64,000 bases of DNA from G963665925 sp963676345 (GCA_963676345.2 CAXXTS010000005.1:248001-312000), one strand, 5' to 3'. Counted from the first letter of the stretch, positions 26,129-34,646 are shown. Made by a program: numbers and translations. The notes: generated from the letters alone by a model not told the origin.

Positions 26129-26402
26129 TGGAACTATTGAAAATCACTTAATTTAATAAGATGAAGTAGGTTGTAAAAGTAACTGGAGGTACAAGTATAG
26201 GTATGTTTGTTCAGACCTAGATAAGGCCTCCGATTTCAAGCGAAATTATGACTGAAAAATCTGAACCCTAGAACTGGGGTCTGCGCAGGTTCGACAGTGA
26301 AGTCGGAAATGCGCTATGCTATCGAAGATGGCGTATTGTGAGTCTAACGACGAAACTTAGGCACTCTAACTCTATGATAAATAGAGTTAGAGTGCTTTTT
26401 TT
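26129..26402 (+). ncRNA. Candidate structured leader or small RNA, family not recognised
   Basis: A non-coding stretch of about 275 nt between a good promoter and a perfect terminator. Foldable elements seen by eye are GGAGG/CCTCC (26185-26189 and about 26227-26231) enclosing TAGGT/ACCTA; the hairpin CCCTAGAACTGGG; and ATGCGC pairing with GCGTAT around an inner GCTATC/GATGGC stem (about 26309-26337). The terminator ends 94 bp before the next ATG, so the RNA could be a riboswitch or attenuator for that gene, or an independent small RNA. It lacks the hallmark sequences of T-box, SAM, cobalamin, glycine, lysine and GEMM riboswitches, RNase P, SRP RNA and tmRNA as I know them. Confidence 0.5.
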
Positions 26403-26403
26403 A
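26361..26403 (+). terminator. Perfect 15-bp terminator/attenuator
   Basis: GCACTCTAACTCTAT at 26361-26375 and its exact complement at 26381-26395, loop GATAA, then seven T. It ends the leader RNA 94 bp upstream of the PLP-fold/GNAT gene. Confidence 0.93.
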
Positions 26404-26496
26404 TTGTTTATGAGTGCATATTCTAAGCAATAAAATTCCGGCAATGTAGTATCGGCCGGCATATGGATGATAAGAGGATTGAACAGGAGGAATGCT

Positions 26497-27846
26497 ATGC
26501 AAAAAAGTGGAAGAACCCCTTTAATGAGAGCAAGAAAATTGGAAAAAATACTTCAGGTAGGCGAAATATATATCAAGCTGGAAGGTGCAAACCCAAGCGG
26601 ACATAAACATGACCGTATTGCTGAAGTACTTGTGAAGGATGCAAAAGCCCATGGTCAGAACATCATAATTGTCGATGGGTCTTATAGTTATATAAAATCA
26701 GTTAAGTATTTTGCTGAAATAGAAGAAGTTGGTGTACGCGTACCTGTTTTTAGCAATGAGAAATGGAAGAGCAGAAAATTTGAAAAGTCAGAACTCATTC
26801 GTATGAGTCGAGGAGCGGGTACAAATAGAAACACGATCCTTAGAGAACATGCATTAGAAGAAAATGCATACCTTGCTGTCGAGGGATATACAAGTACCCA
26901 TTTGAGCTTGACTGCACTTGAAGTGATGGCGGGTGAAATTCTGCGTAAAATGGACTACCGTATAGATAACATTTTCATTCAGCTGGGGTATGGGTATACA
27001 CTGACGAGCATTTACAGTTCAATGCTTAGAAGCTGGATTGACGGGAAAATTGAACATTATCCGCGTGTTGTTTGCGGAACTTGGGAACATGTAAACAAGG
27101 TTTTTGAAAATTACAAAAAGACGAGCTCAATTTCAGAAAAGTCATATAATGAACACACTGAAGACGCTTGGACAGCTGAGCAGACTAACATCGACAAACA
27201 TCTTCTTGAGGAATCCCTTAAAGCGGTTGAAGAGACAAATGGAACCATTCAACCCGTTGATGATGAGCTGTTAAAAGAATCAGCTAAGCTGCTTCGAAAG
27301 GTTGAGCAGATTAAAATTAGGAGCCATGAAGCCTATCCTTTTGCAGCTTTTTACAAGCTGGCTCAAAGTGGAAAACTAAAAAAAGGACGTCATGTCATCA
27401 TCTTAAATGAAGCTAAGAGTGCAGTGAAAGTTGAGAATATCAATGATTATGATGATGAACTAACAAAAGAGAAGCTTATTGACTATACAAGAACATGGCT
27501 CGCTCAGTATTCAGATTCTGTTCTAGAGACTGAAGAAGCGGTTAAAAATGCTATGGAAAAAGGCTTTATACTGCTTGCCTCACGCAATGATGAGTACGAA
27601 GGTATTTGTGTTGTGGTGAATATGGGATATGACCATTTCCATCCGAAATATCACTTAGCCTATGTTGGTACTGATAAGACAAGTAAGGGACGCGGCGTTG
27701 CCACGGAACTGATTCAAAGAGCGCTTGATTTGTCTGAGGGGAGTTTGTCCTTGCATGTTGACCTTGACAACAAGGGCGCTAAGAAGCTTTACGAAAAACT
27801 TGGGTTCAAACATTGCTACAATAGAATGATTTACTATGGTGAGTAG
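26497..27846 (+). CDS. Degenerate PLP-fold (threonine-synthase-like) domain fused to GNAT acetyltransferase
   Basis: Fusion of 449 residues; the ATG at 26497 has AGGAGG 6 bp upstream. Residues 1 to about 300 resemble fold-type II PLP enzymes: GRTPLMRARKLEKIL and IKLEGANPSGHKHDR match the N-terminal region of threonine synthase, and IQLGYGYTLTSIYSS resembles the phosphate-binding Gly loop. However, the usual N-P-T-G-x-x-K-D-R Lys position is His38 here, with a Lys one place earlier (Lys37), and the S-G-N substrate loop reads DGSYSYIKS. Residues about 310-449 are a GNAT domain (GTDKTSKGRGVATELIQRAL, LHVDLDNKGAKKLYEKLGF). The first domain may bind an amino acid or cofactor without classical catalysis; this is inference. 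Confidence 0.75.
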   Translation: MQKSGRTPLMRARKLEKILQVGEIYIKLEGANPSGHKHDRIAEVLVKDAKAHGQNIIIVDGSYSYIKSVKYFAEIEEVGVRVPVFSNEKWKSRKFEKSELIRMSRGAGTNRNTILREHALEENAYLAVEGYTSTHLSLTALEVMAGEILRKMDYRIDNIFIQLGYGYTLTSIYSSMLRSWIDGKIEHYPRVVCGTWEHVNKVFENYKKTSSISEKSYNEHTEDAWTAEQTNIDKHLLEESLKAVEETNGTIQPVDDELLKESAKLLRKVEQIKIRSHEAYPFAAFYKLAQSGKLKKGRHVIILNEAKSAVKVENINDYDDELTKEKLIDYTRTWLAQYSDSVLETEEAVKNAMEKGFILLASRNDEYEGICVVVNMGYDHFHPKYHLAYVGTDKTSKGRGVATELIQRALDLSEGSLSLHVDLDNKGAKKLYEKLGFKHCYNRMIYYGE

Positions 27847-27940
27847 ACACGATTATATGCGTCTAAGTCACATAGTAAATGGGCGATATAACTGTACCCA
27901 AACAAAAATGACGTATGAATATTAACGCTGAGTATATTTA

Positions 27941-27990
27941 AAGGGCCTGTTCCGTTACTACAATTAACGGAATAGGCCCTTGTGTTTTTA
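27941..27990. terminator. Bidirectional terminator between convergent genes
   Basis: AAGGGCCTGTTCCGTTA at 27941-27957 pairs with TAACGGAATAGGCCCTT at 27965-27981, 17 bp with one G-T pair. T-rich sequence follows on the plus side and A-rich sequence precedes it, so it can serve both the GNAT fusion gene and the opposing carrier gene. Confidence 0.88.
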
Positions 27991-28013
27991 ACTTATATTT
28001 GAGGTAACATACA

Positions 28014-28937
28014 CTATGGATTCATAATAAAAATAAGTATAGACACTGTGACGGCACTTAGCAAAGTAGACAGGAAGATGGTTTGCGATGCATAGTCAGC
28101 GTCTCCGTCAAACTCGATGGCCATTAAAAGGCTGTTTACTGCAGTTGGTGTAGCAGCGCCAATGACAAGCACCTGAGCTGCAACTGGATCAAGGTGCATG
28201 AGCACACCCATAAAGTAAGCAATGATTGGCGAAATAATTAGGCGAACCGTGTTGCCAAGATAAACCGTTGTATCTCCAAATTCAAACTTTGTTTGCGAGA
28301 GCTGTGCCCCCAGTGTAAAAAGTGCCATTGGGACAACGGCTCCAGAGAAATAGCTTATGGGTTCTAAAAGTGTATCTGGCACTTGAACATGGAGCAGTTT
28401 AAACAGGCCAGCCAGCAGCATCATATAGATGGTTGGTATTTTAAAAACACTTTGTAAAGCTTGTTTAACCGTGTATTTACCACTGCTTGCATTGTAAAGC
28501 CCAAATGTGTACATCAGCACTGAAGAAGTCGCCATGGCAATCATATGTACTGACATGGCATAGGTACCAGAAGTACCGACAAAAATGAGAGCAACAAGTG
28601 GTATGCCGAAGTTACCGGTATTTCTAAGAGTGATGGAATTGATGAAGGACTTTTCACGAACGCGTGACATCTTGAGAACGCGTGCAACACCTGTACCGAG
28701 AAAGGTCAGTATGAAGAATAAAGCAACCGTATAAATAACAATGGTAGAGATTAAAGACTTACTGAGTGTACTTGTATATAAATTTAGAAACACCATAGAT
28801 GGCAAGAGCACATAAATCTGTACTTTTGAAAAAGATGCAATATGGAGTGAAAACTTCTTTTGCATCAAAGCGCCCATTCCAACCATAATGAAGATGGGGA
28901 GAATGATGTTGGTAAAAATATATAGGAAATTAGACAT
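28014..28937 (-). CDS. AEC-family (auxin efflux carrier-like) transporter
   Basis: Ten-helix membrane carrier of 307 residues of the AEC family, whose bacterial members move organic acids such as malate or malonate and some amino acids. The second Met of the reading frame (28937) is preferred because AAAGGA then lies 8 bp upstream; at the first Met (28946) it would touch the start codon. Features are the N-terminal IILPIFIMVGMGALMQKK, the conserved SLRNTGNFG-like stretch (ITLRNTGNFGIPLVAL) and the C-terminal GAATPTAVNSLLMAIEFDGD. The substrate cannot be assigned. It stands alone, convergent with the GNAT fusion gene and divergent from a lipoprotein gene. Confidence 0.9.
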   Translation of the reverse strand: MSNFLYIFTNIILPIFIMVGMGALMQKKFSLHIASFSKVQIYVLLPSMVFLNLYTSTLSKSLISTIVIYTVALFFILTFLGTGVARVLKMSRVREKSFINSITLRNTGNFGIPLVALIFVGTSGTYAMSVHMIAMATSSVLMYTFGLYNASSGKYTVKQALQSVFKIPTIYMMLLAGLFKLLHVQVPDTLLEPISYFSGAVVPMALFTLGAQLSQTKFEFGDTTVYLGNTVRLIISPIIAYFMGVLMHLDPVAAQVLVIGAATPTAVNSLLMAIEFDGDADYASQTIFLSTLLSAVTVSILIFIMNP

Positions 28938-29238
28938 GAGATCCATCCTTTCAGTCTATTGCAGGCTGATGTGTAGGGATACGAAAGAAATATTATGAGT
29001 AATTAAAAGTAATTATAACATGTTTTTCACATATCATAATGCGAAAATTTGGAAAAACGCTTTCCGAATAATAAACAAAAGTTCAAATGACTGAATGAAC
29101 AAAATGGGCTAGTGGACTAAGGCATAAGAACCAAATATGACCTGTATACCTCGAAAGTTGAAGCATGTATAAGAAAAAGAGGTATAAATTAATATACGTA
29201 TGGTATTTGGCTGTGGATGAAATTAAGGAGGAAGAAGT
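28938..29238. other. Divergent promoter region with a short inverted repeat
   Basis: About 300 bp between the AEC carrier gene (minus) and the lipoprotein gene (plus). It holds GGAAAAACGCTTTCC at 29051-29065, an inverted repeat (GGAAA/TTTCC) similar in style to LacI-family operators, and AT-rich sequence either side. The exact promoters are not clear by eye. AAGGAGGAAG at 29226-29235 is the lipoprotein ribosome binding site. Confidence 0.4.
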
Positions 29239-30237
29239 ATGAACGGTCAGTTTAAGAACCTAAACAGAGGGCTATTCATTCTCATTTTATGTGTCATAAT
29301 CATACTGGTTACAGGATGTTCAAATGGTGAAGAAATGTCTGATACAAGTGGAGGTACTACGTCTGATGATACTGGACAGTCTGAAGATATTCAAGAGGCG
29401 CGTAACGGTCATATATTGGGCATTGTATTTGAAGACAAAAATGGGAATGGCAGTGTTGATGCGGATGAGCCTGGAATAGCTCAAGTGAAAATGAATAGTG
29501 GCTCAACATCAGCTGAAACAGATCAAAACGGTGGCTATTCAGTGAGTGCACAATCAGGGAACAACTCTATAGAAGTTGATGCGGGTTCACTAGAAGCGGG
29601 GTATGTCCTGACGACAGGCAATGCGAATCAGACCATTTATGTCGATGGTGATGTCAGCGCTGATCCAATTGGGTACATGCGTGAACCTGCTGAAGCGATG
29701 GGCTATGACTTTGGCATGTCGATTGAAAACCCATCAGTCTATGACAACTATTATTATGAGCTTGTAATGGAACATTCTGGTCTTCCAGCAAGCAATATGA
29801 AAATTTGGGTCATTGGAAACAGCATGAAAGCGCAGGCGCAGGGAACCATTACCTATTACAATCATATGAATGGAACCATGGGGGTTTACACTGAGCAAAC
29901 CAATCAAGTGGTTATTACACCGATAATGGAAACCATGTATATGCCGAATCCATTTACATTTGTAGAAGAGCTTGACCCTGCTACCTTTGACGAGGTGATG
30001 TACCGTGGTGAGGATGTCTTCGATGGCAAAGATGTACTTGTGTTTGAAAATACAGCACCGGGATTTGAAGCCACATATTATGTTTGGAAAGAGCATCATA
30101 TTATTATAAAAATGGAGGCCAAAAGCAACGATTATCAGAGTAGCTTTTATTTTAAAGACCTAACCTTTGGGGCGGTTAATGAAGAAGATATCAACTATCC
30201 ACCGGGTGCTGAAGTCTTAGATATTAGTGGGACGTAA
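29239..30237 (+). CDS. Lipoprotein with SdrD/Cna-B-like calcium-motif segment
   Basis: Exported lipoprotein of 332 residues of unknown function. The signal peptide ends in the lipobox LVTGC. After an acidic Ser/Thr/Gly linker comes one Cna-B/SdrD-type repeat, residues about 55-135, starting ILGIVFEDKNGNGSVDADEPG, where the D-x-N-x-N-G-x-x-D-x-x-E pattern resembles a calcium-binding loop. The C-terminal 190 residues look like a beta-rich domain similar to LolA/RseB-type lipoprotein-sensor folds (EHHIIIKMEAKSNDYQSSFYFKDL), but this is a weak resemblance. No neighbour in the same unit gives a function. Confidence 0.8.
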   Translation: MNGQFKNLNRGLFILILCVIIILVTGCSNGEEMSDTSGGTTSDDTGQSEDIQEARNGHILGIVFEDKNGNGSVDADEPGIAQVKMNSGSTSAETDQNGGYSVSAQSGNNSIEVDAGSLEAGYVLTTGNANQTIYVDGDVSADPIGYMREPAEAMGYDFGMSIENPSVYDNYYYELVMEHSGLPASNMKIWVIGNSMKAQAQGTITYYNHMNGTMGVYTEQTNQVVITPIMETMYMPNPFTFVEELDPATFDEVMYRGEDVFDGKDVLVFENTAPGFEATYYVWKEHHIIIKMEAKSNDYQSSFYFKDLTFGAVNEEDINYPPGAEVLDISGT

Positions 30238-30383
30238 GACATTTAGTTAACCGCCGGACGGTTGATGCCCGGAAAATGTATTCTGATTCAGATAAGATAT
30301 AATGTTGACTTTTAAGGTATATGGAGGAAGATCATAGTGTAAAATAGAATAAAGATATAAAAGGTATGTTATTGGAGGTTGAT

Positions 30384-31454
30384 TTGGGTAGAGTCTTAAA
30401 GCGATGGGGTTATAGCGATAATTTGCCAATTGATATTAAAGCGACTTATTTAATTACGTCACTTTCAATGGCGATTATGGCGTTTTATGCCCCCATATAT
30501 TATATTTTGCTAGATGATAAAGGCATGAGTTCAGAGGCAGTTATAGTGACCGTCTCTTTTCTTTTCGTATTGGAGCGGCTAAGCAAGCAACGTTATTTTG
30601 AAGGTAAAGTGATTCTTATTATCATACTTATGCTTCAGACAGCGGTCGTTTCTATGCTGCTGCTCAATCGAGAAAGCGGCATGAACTATTTTTTCTTCAC
30701 ATTTACCCCAGCAGTATTTGTGCTTTTTGATTTTAAAGTGCAAAGAGAAAAATGGGCGATTATTGCAACCACACTATGTTCTAGTGTTTTCCTTGTACTA
30801 TCGGAAGTTCTCATCGTGGCGCCAAGAATGATTATTGCTGACCGGTATTTGGTCTGGATGCGGGCCAGCTGTATTTTAATTACCATAGGGGTCATACTCT
30901 ATGTGTACAGTTTTTTCCTGAACGACCTAGAAATGTTGCATGCCAAGCTGAGAAAGCGGGCCAATACAGACGAGCTCACTGAAGTGGGCAATAGGCGTGT
31001 CCTCTTTGAAACAGGCAGCAAAATATTCAGTCATGGAGCCAAGCACCAGTTTGCACTTCTTATATTCGATATTGATCATTTTAAAAAGGTCAATGATACG
31101 TATGGTCATCCTGCAGGTGATGAAATATTAAAGAGCCTGACAAGGCTGGTTTTAGATAATATAAGTAAAGGAGATATCCTCACGCGTTTTGGCGGGGAAG
31201 AGTTTGCTGTTATACTTCAAGAAATCGATGCTATTCAGGCTAATCAAGTGGCTGAAAGGCTTAGGGCTTTTGTGGAAAATGCAGTATTTATACTTCAAGA
31301 TGGCAAGCATGTCAAAATTACAATCAGTATTGGGCTGACATATTTTTCTAGGGAGCTTGAGAGTTTTGATGAAATGATACGCCGCTCTGACATTGCGCTT
31401 TATCGGGCAAAAGATGGTGGGAGAAATCAAGTGGTCGTCTATAACAAAGCATGA
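30384..31454 (+). CDS. Membrane diguanylate cyclase (GGDEF)
   Basis: Probable c-di-GMP synthase of 356 residues. I take TTG 30384 as the start, because GGAGG at 30373-30377 is 6 bp upstream; the ATG at 30366 lacks a usable site. The first 190 residues form about six membrane helices with no recognisable sensor domain. The catalytic domain begins ANTDELTEVGNRRVLFE and carries FDIDHFKKVNDTYGH and the active motif FGGEEF (GGEEF at residues 270-274). An R-x-x-D inhibitory site is not evident ahead of the motif. With the EAL protein upstream it gives this region both arms of c-di-GMP turnover. Confidence 0.92.
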   Translation: MGRVLKRWGYSDNLPIDIKATYLITSLSMAIMAFYAPIYYILLDDKGMSSEAVIVTVSFLFVLERLSKQRYFEGKVILIIILMLQTAVVSMLLLNRESGMNYFFFTFTPAVFVLFDFKVQREKWAIIATTLCSSVFLVLSEVLIVAPRMIIADRYLVWMRASCILITIGVILYVYSFFLNDLEMLHAKLRKRANTDELTEVGNRRVLFETGSKIFSHGAKHQFALLIFDIDHFKKVNDTYGHPAGDEILKSLTRLVLDNISKGDILTRFGGEEFAVILQEIDAIQANQVAERLRAFVENAVFILQDGKHVKITISIGLTYFSRELESFDEMIRRSDIALYRAKDGGRNQVVVYNKA

Positions 31455-31479
31455 ACAGATGAATGATGGAGGTCGTATT

Positions 31480-32001
31480 ATGCAATTAGTTTGCTTAGGA
31501 GACAGTTTAACGCAGGGGTATGGAATTGAACTTAAGGAAGCTTGGTGTAATAAGCTGCGCAGCAGCGCTGAAATAGCTGTATATAATGCAGGTATATCTG
31601 GAGATACTACAGCTGGAATGCTAGCCCGGTTTACGCATGATGTTATTTCAAGAAAGCCCACCCATGTTTTTATTATGGGCGGAACAAATGATGTCTACTT
31701 AAAAGTGCGCACGGCAGACACACTAGCCAATATATACGCGATGGTACATCAGGCTAAATTTCATGGTATCGATTTTATCATTGGCGTGCCGACGCGTGCC
31801 TATAGTGATCAGGCTGAAGTCGATGCTTACAGAGAAGCCCTTGTACATTTTTGTAATGAGCATGAATATAAATATATTGATATGGCAAGCAATCTGGTCA
31901 GGGAAGATTTCCTTGAAGACGGCGTTCATCCAAGCGTATCTGGACATAATAAAATGTATGATACTGTGCATAGTCAACTGATAAAATTTATGAAGATATA
32001 A
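31480..32001 (+). CDS. SGNH/GDSL-family hydrolase
   Basis: Small esterase or lysophospholipase-like hydrolase of 173 residues. The start at ATG 31480 has GGAGG 7 bp upstream and gives an N-terminus that runs straight into block I, LVCLGDSLTQGYG, with the nucleophile Ser9. Block II Gly is in AGISGDTTAGML, block III is MGGTNDVY, and block V DGVHPSVSGH supplies the Asp and His. No signal peptide is present, so it is cytoplasmic. It begins 25 bp after the cyclase gene and may be co-transcribed with it. The substrate is unknown. Confidence 0.92.
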   Translation: MQLVCLGDSLTQGYGIELKEAWCNKLRSSAEIAVYNAGISGDTTAGMLARFTHDVISRKPTHVFIMGGTNDVYLKVRTADTLANIYAMVHQAKFHGIDFIIGVPTRAYSDQAEVDAYREALVHFCNEHEYKYIDMASNLVREDFLEDGVHPSVSGHNKMYDTVHSQLIKFMKI

Positions 32002-32070
32002 AAAAGCTTGATTTTTATATCCGAGTATACTACTATGATATTATCGAGTAGTAGAAAAGGAGGCGCATTC

Positions 32071-32208
32071 ATGAGAAATTTAACTTTTAAACAAGCAAAG
32101 AAAATACTGATTTCAAATATGAGCACCCCTTTTGTCAAAAATAGCACATGTTGTTGTTGTAGTCATTTTAAAAACTACAACTATTTTGCATGTGTGGAAA
32201 AACTTTAG
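32071..32208 (+). CDS. 45-residue Cys-rich ORF, candidate attenuation leader peptide
   Basis: Short ORF with an excellent ribosome binding site (AAGGAGG at 32057-32063, 7 bp before ATG 32071). It encodes 45 residues with four consecutive cysteines (TCCCCS, codons TGT TGT TGT TGT) and a fifth near the end (FACVEKL). It lies between a likely promoter (TTGATT at 32008 and an AT-rich -10 near 32031) and a strong terminator 42 bp after its stop, followed by a polar amino-acid ABC transporter of the cystine-binding type. That order suggests a cysteine-sensing leader peptide. A small free-standing Cys-rich peptide is the alternative. Confidence 0.6.
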   Translation: MRNLTFKQAKKILISNMSTPFVKNSTCCCCSHFKNYNYFACVEKL

Positions 32209-32250
32209 CCTAAAATTCATTTTATGAATTGAATCATTACGATGATCTAG

Positions 32251-32280
32251 GAAGAAGGTTTAACACCTTCTTCTTTTTTT
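32251..32280 (+). terminator. Terminator/attenuator before the cystine-type transporter
   Basis: GAAGAAGGT at 32251-32259 and ACCTTCTTC at 32265-32273, 5-nt loop, followed by seven T. It stands 42 bp after the Cys-rich ORF and 120 bp before the transporter genes, so it may be a regulated attenuator rather than a plain end signal. Confidence 0.88.
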
Positions 32281-32400
32281 ATGCGCAGAAAAGGGGTTTA
32301 TGCAGTGGCCAATGCTAAACGCCATCACGACAATGATATAAGTTAAAGCACTTGATGAAAATGTGTAAGACAAATATTGCAAATACACTTGGAGGAAATG

Positions 32401-33237
32401 ATGAAAAAGATAATGATTATAGCCCTGGCTATTATTGCGGTAGCAGGTTTAACGGTATTTTATAATAATGAAACAGCGGTTGAAGCGTCACAAAGTACAG
32501 AAAGTGCAAACCTACCAGCAAGTGAAGCACCTGTTCAAGAAGAGAAAGAGATTATTGTGGGCATGAGTGGTGGTTATAAACCCTATACATTTATGGATGC
32601 AAACAATGAATTAACAGGCTTTGAAGTCGATGTTTGGAATGAAATCGGAAAACGCATTGACCGAGACGTTGCCTTTAAGACAGCTGATTTCAGCGGCCTA
32701 TTTGGTCTGCTAGACACAGATAAGATAACGACAATTGCCAATCAGATTACAGTCAACGAAAAGCGCCTTGAAAAGTATGACTTCTCTGATCCTTATGTCT
32801 TTTATGGGGCACAGCTTGTTGTGCGTGCAGACGATGCAGACATTGTAGACCTAGAAACGCTAAAAGGCAAAAGTGTTGGTGTGAGCCTGGGATCAAACTA
32901 TGAGGAAATGGTTAAGACATTTGATGTAAATGATGAAATTGAAGTGGTCACTTATGGAAGCTATCAGGCATCCCTTCAAGACGTAACACTGGGTAGAATT
33001 GATGCGGTGCTCAATGACAAGCTGGCTGCAGTTATTGCAATTGAAGAGTCTGGTCTTGACCTTAAACTAGGCGGAAAACCTGTTGAAGAGATGCACAACG
33101 CCTTCCCGTTTGTAAAATCAGATGAAAACACCGAACTGATTCAGTCTGTAAATCTTGCGCTTGAAGAGATGCATGAAGACGGCACACTTTCAGACATTTC
33201 TCAGAAATGGTTCAGTGTAGATATAACAGAGGAGTAA
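32401..33237 (+). CDS. Polar amino-acid (cystine-type) ABC transporter, substrate-binding protein
   Basis: Extracellular solute-binding protein family 3, 278 residues. ATG 32401 is chosen because GGAGG is 5 bp upstream (only 2 bp for the ATG at 32398). An N-terminal hydrophobic segment (IMIIALAIIAVAGLTVF) is present but without a lipobox Cys, so it is either secreted or held by an uncleaved anchor. The mature part has GYKPYTFMDANNELTGFEVD, the stretch DFSGLFGLLDTDKITTIANQ typical of cystine/histidine-binding members, and GKSVGVSLGSNYEEMV. Cystine is favoured by similarity pattern and by the Cys-rich leader upstream, but this is not proof. Confidence 0.85.
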   Translation: MKKIMIIALAIIAVAGLTVFYNNETAVEASQSTESANLPASEAPVQEEKEIIVGMSGGYKPYTFMDANNELTGFEVDVWNEIGKRIDRDVAFKTADFSGLFGLLDTDKITTIANQITVNEKRLEKYDFSDPYVFYGAQLVVRADDADIVDLETLKGKSVGVSLGSNYEEMVKTFDVNDEIEVVTYGSYQASLQDVTLGRIDAVLNDKLAAVIAIEESGLDLKLGGKPVEEMHNAFPFVKSDENTELIQSVNLALEEMHEDGTLSDISQKWFSVDITEE

Positions 33238-33240
33238 TCT

Positions 33241-33915
33241 ATGAAAGGATTTGACACGCAGTATTTTATCAGTGTGATTCCTGAGATATTAATAGCACTG
33301 CCGACGACACTTATTGTAGGCGGCAGTGCAATGGGCATAGGTCTAGGCGTTGGAACAGTTATCGCACTGCTTAGGAAGCTGAATTTAAAAGTTTTAAACA
33401 GAGTATTAGATGCCTATGTATCATTTTTTAGAGGGACACCTCTAATGGTGCAGCTCTTTATTTTCTTTTTTGGACTACCGCAGATGTTTGTAAAGCTTGG
33501 AGAGCTAAGTGCATTTCAAGCCTCTATCATTGTTATGTCTATTAATGCCAGCGCCTATATAAGCGAAGTCATACGTGCGGCTATTGATGCTGTAGACTCT
33601 GGTCAGTTGGAGGCGGCGCTATCTGTTGGTATGACGCCTGTAAAAGCAATGGAGCGCATTGTGCTTCCGCAAGCCTTTAAAGTTGCTGTACCAGCACTTG
33701 GAAATACTTTTGTAAGTCTTATTCAAGGTACAGCTATTACATTTATGATTGGCCTTCATGACATTATGGGACTTTCTAAAATGAAGGCAGCGGCGTCTTA
33801 TCGTTTTCTAGAAACATTTTTAGCGGTTGGGATTCTATATTGGCTGATTACACTGATTCTAACGAAATTGAGCAGTCGCCTTGAGTGGTCCTTAAGCAGA
33901 GGAGGAAGGGTATAA
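33241..33915 (+). CDS. Polar amino-acid ABC transporter permease (HisM/TcyB type)
   Basis: Inner-membrane permease of 224 residues with about five helices. The family signatures DAYVSFFRGTPLMVQLF and the EAA loop QLEAALSVGMTPVKAMERIVLPQAFK are clear. Only one permease gene is present, implying a homodimer as in the cystine transporters TcyB/YecS. It begins 3 bp after the binding-protein stop codon and its stop overlaps the start of the ATPase gene (TAATG). Confidence 0.93.
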   Translation: MKGFDTQYFISVIPEILIALPTTLIVGGSAMGIGLGVGTVIALLRKLNLKVLNRVLDAYVSFFRGTPLMVQLFIFFFGLPQMFVKLGELSAFQASIIVMSINASAYISEVIRAAIDAVDSGQLEAALSVGMTPVKAMERIVLPQAFKVAVPALGNTFVSLIQGTAITFMIGLHDIMGLSKMKAAASYRFLETFLAVGILYWLITLILTKLSSRLEWSLSRGGRV

Positions 33916-34646
33916 TGCTGAAAATAAAAGGCCTGAAAAAATCTTTTGGGACAACAGCGGTATTAAGAGGCATTGATTTTAATGTCAAGCAAGGTGAAAT
34001 TGTTGTCATTATAGGACCTTCAGGCTCAGGGAAGTCAACCTTGCTACGGTCTATTAATTTCCTTGAAAAAGCTGATCATGGTGAAATGACATTTGGAGAC
34101 CAAGTGATTGACATGAAATCCGTTAAAGGATCTAAGAAGGTAGAAATCAGGCAAAAAGCTGCCATGGTATTCCAATCTTATCATTTGTTCAAAAATAAAA
34201 CAGCCCTGGAAAACGTAATGGAGGGCTTGCTTGTCAAATCAGGTGTAAATAGAAAAGAGGCTGAATCAAAAGCCCTTGAGTGTCTTGAAAACGTGGGGCT
34301 ACTGGCATTTAAAGACCAAATGCCATCACAGCTTTCAGGCGGACAGCAGCAGCGGGTAGGTATAGCACGGGCCATGGCACTCGCACCAGAAATGATTCTG
34401 TTTGATGAACCCACATCTGCCCTTGATCCGGAACTGGTTGGTGAAGTCCTCGGTGTGATTAGAAAACTGGGAAAAACAAAGACTACAATGATAATTGTTA
34501 CCCATGAAATGGATTTTGCTAAAGAAATCGCAGACCGGGTCATTTTTATGGAAAAGGGCAAAATTGAGGCTTCGGGAAATGCTAAAGCGATGTTTGATAT
34601 GCCAGAAAGCGATAGACTAAAGGCATTTTTAAACCGAATTGCCTAG
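33915..34646 (+). CDS. Polar amino-acid ABC transporter ATPase (GlnQ/TcyC type)
   Basis: ATP-binding subunit, 243 residues. The start is ATG 33915, overlapping the permease stop by one base, with AGGAGGAAGG upstream. Walker A is GPSGSGKST, signature LSGGQQQRVGIARAMALAP, Walker B MILFDEPTSALDPELV, switch His in VTHEMDFAK, all typical of the polar amino-acid uptake family. No clear terminator is seen before the next promoter. Confidence 0.95.
   Translation: MLKIKGLKKSFGTTAVLRGIDFNVKQGEIVVIIGPSGSGKSTLLRSINFLEKADHGEMTFGDQVIDMKSVKGSKKVEIRQKAAMVFQSYHLFKNKTALENVMEGLLVKSGVNRKEAESKALECLENVGLLAFKDQMPSQLSGGQQQRVGIARAMALAPEMILFDEPTSALDPELVGEVLGVIRKLGKTKTTMIIVTHEMDFAKEIADRVIFMEKGKIEASGNAKAMFDMPESDRLKAFLNRIA

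Noticed and set aside
26270..26403. Similarity of GGGG...GGTTCGACAG to the 5' end of tmRNA
   Set aside because: There is no tag reading frame, no tRNA-like acceptor half and no CCA-type 3' end; the segment before the terminator is only about 130 nt.
30249..30263. AACCG-CCGGA-CGGTT hairpin after the lipoprotein gene as a terminator
   Set aside because: The stem has five base pairs and no following T-run.
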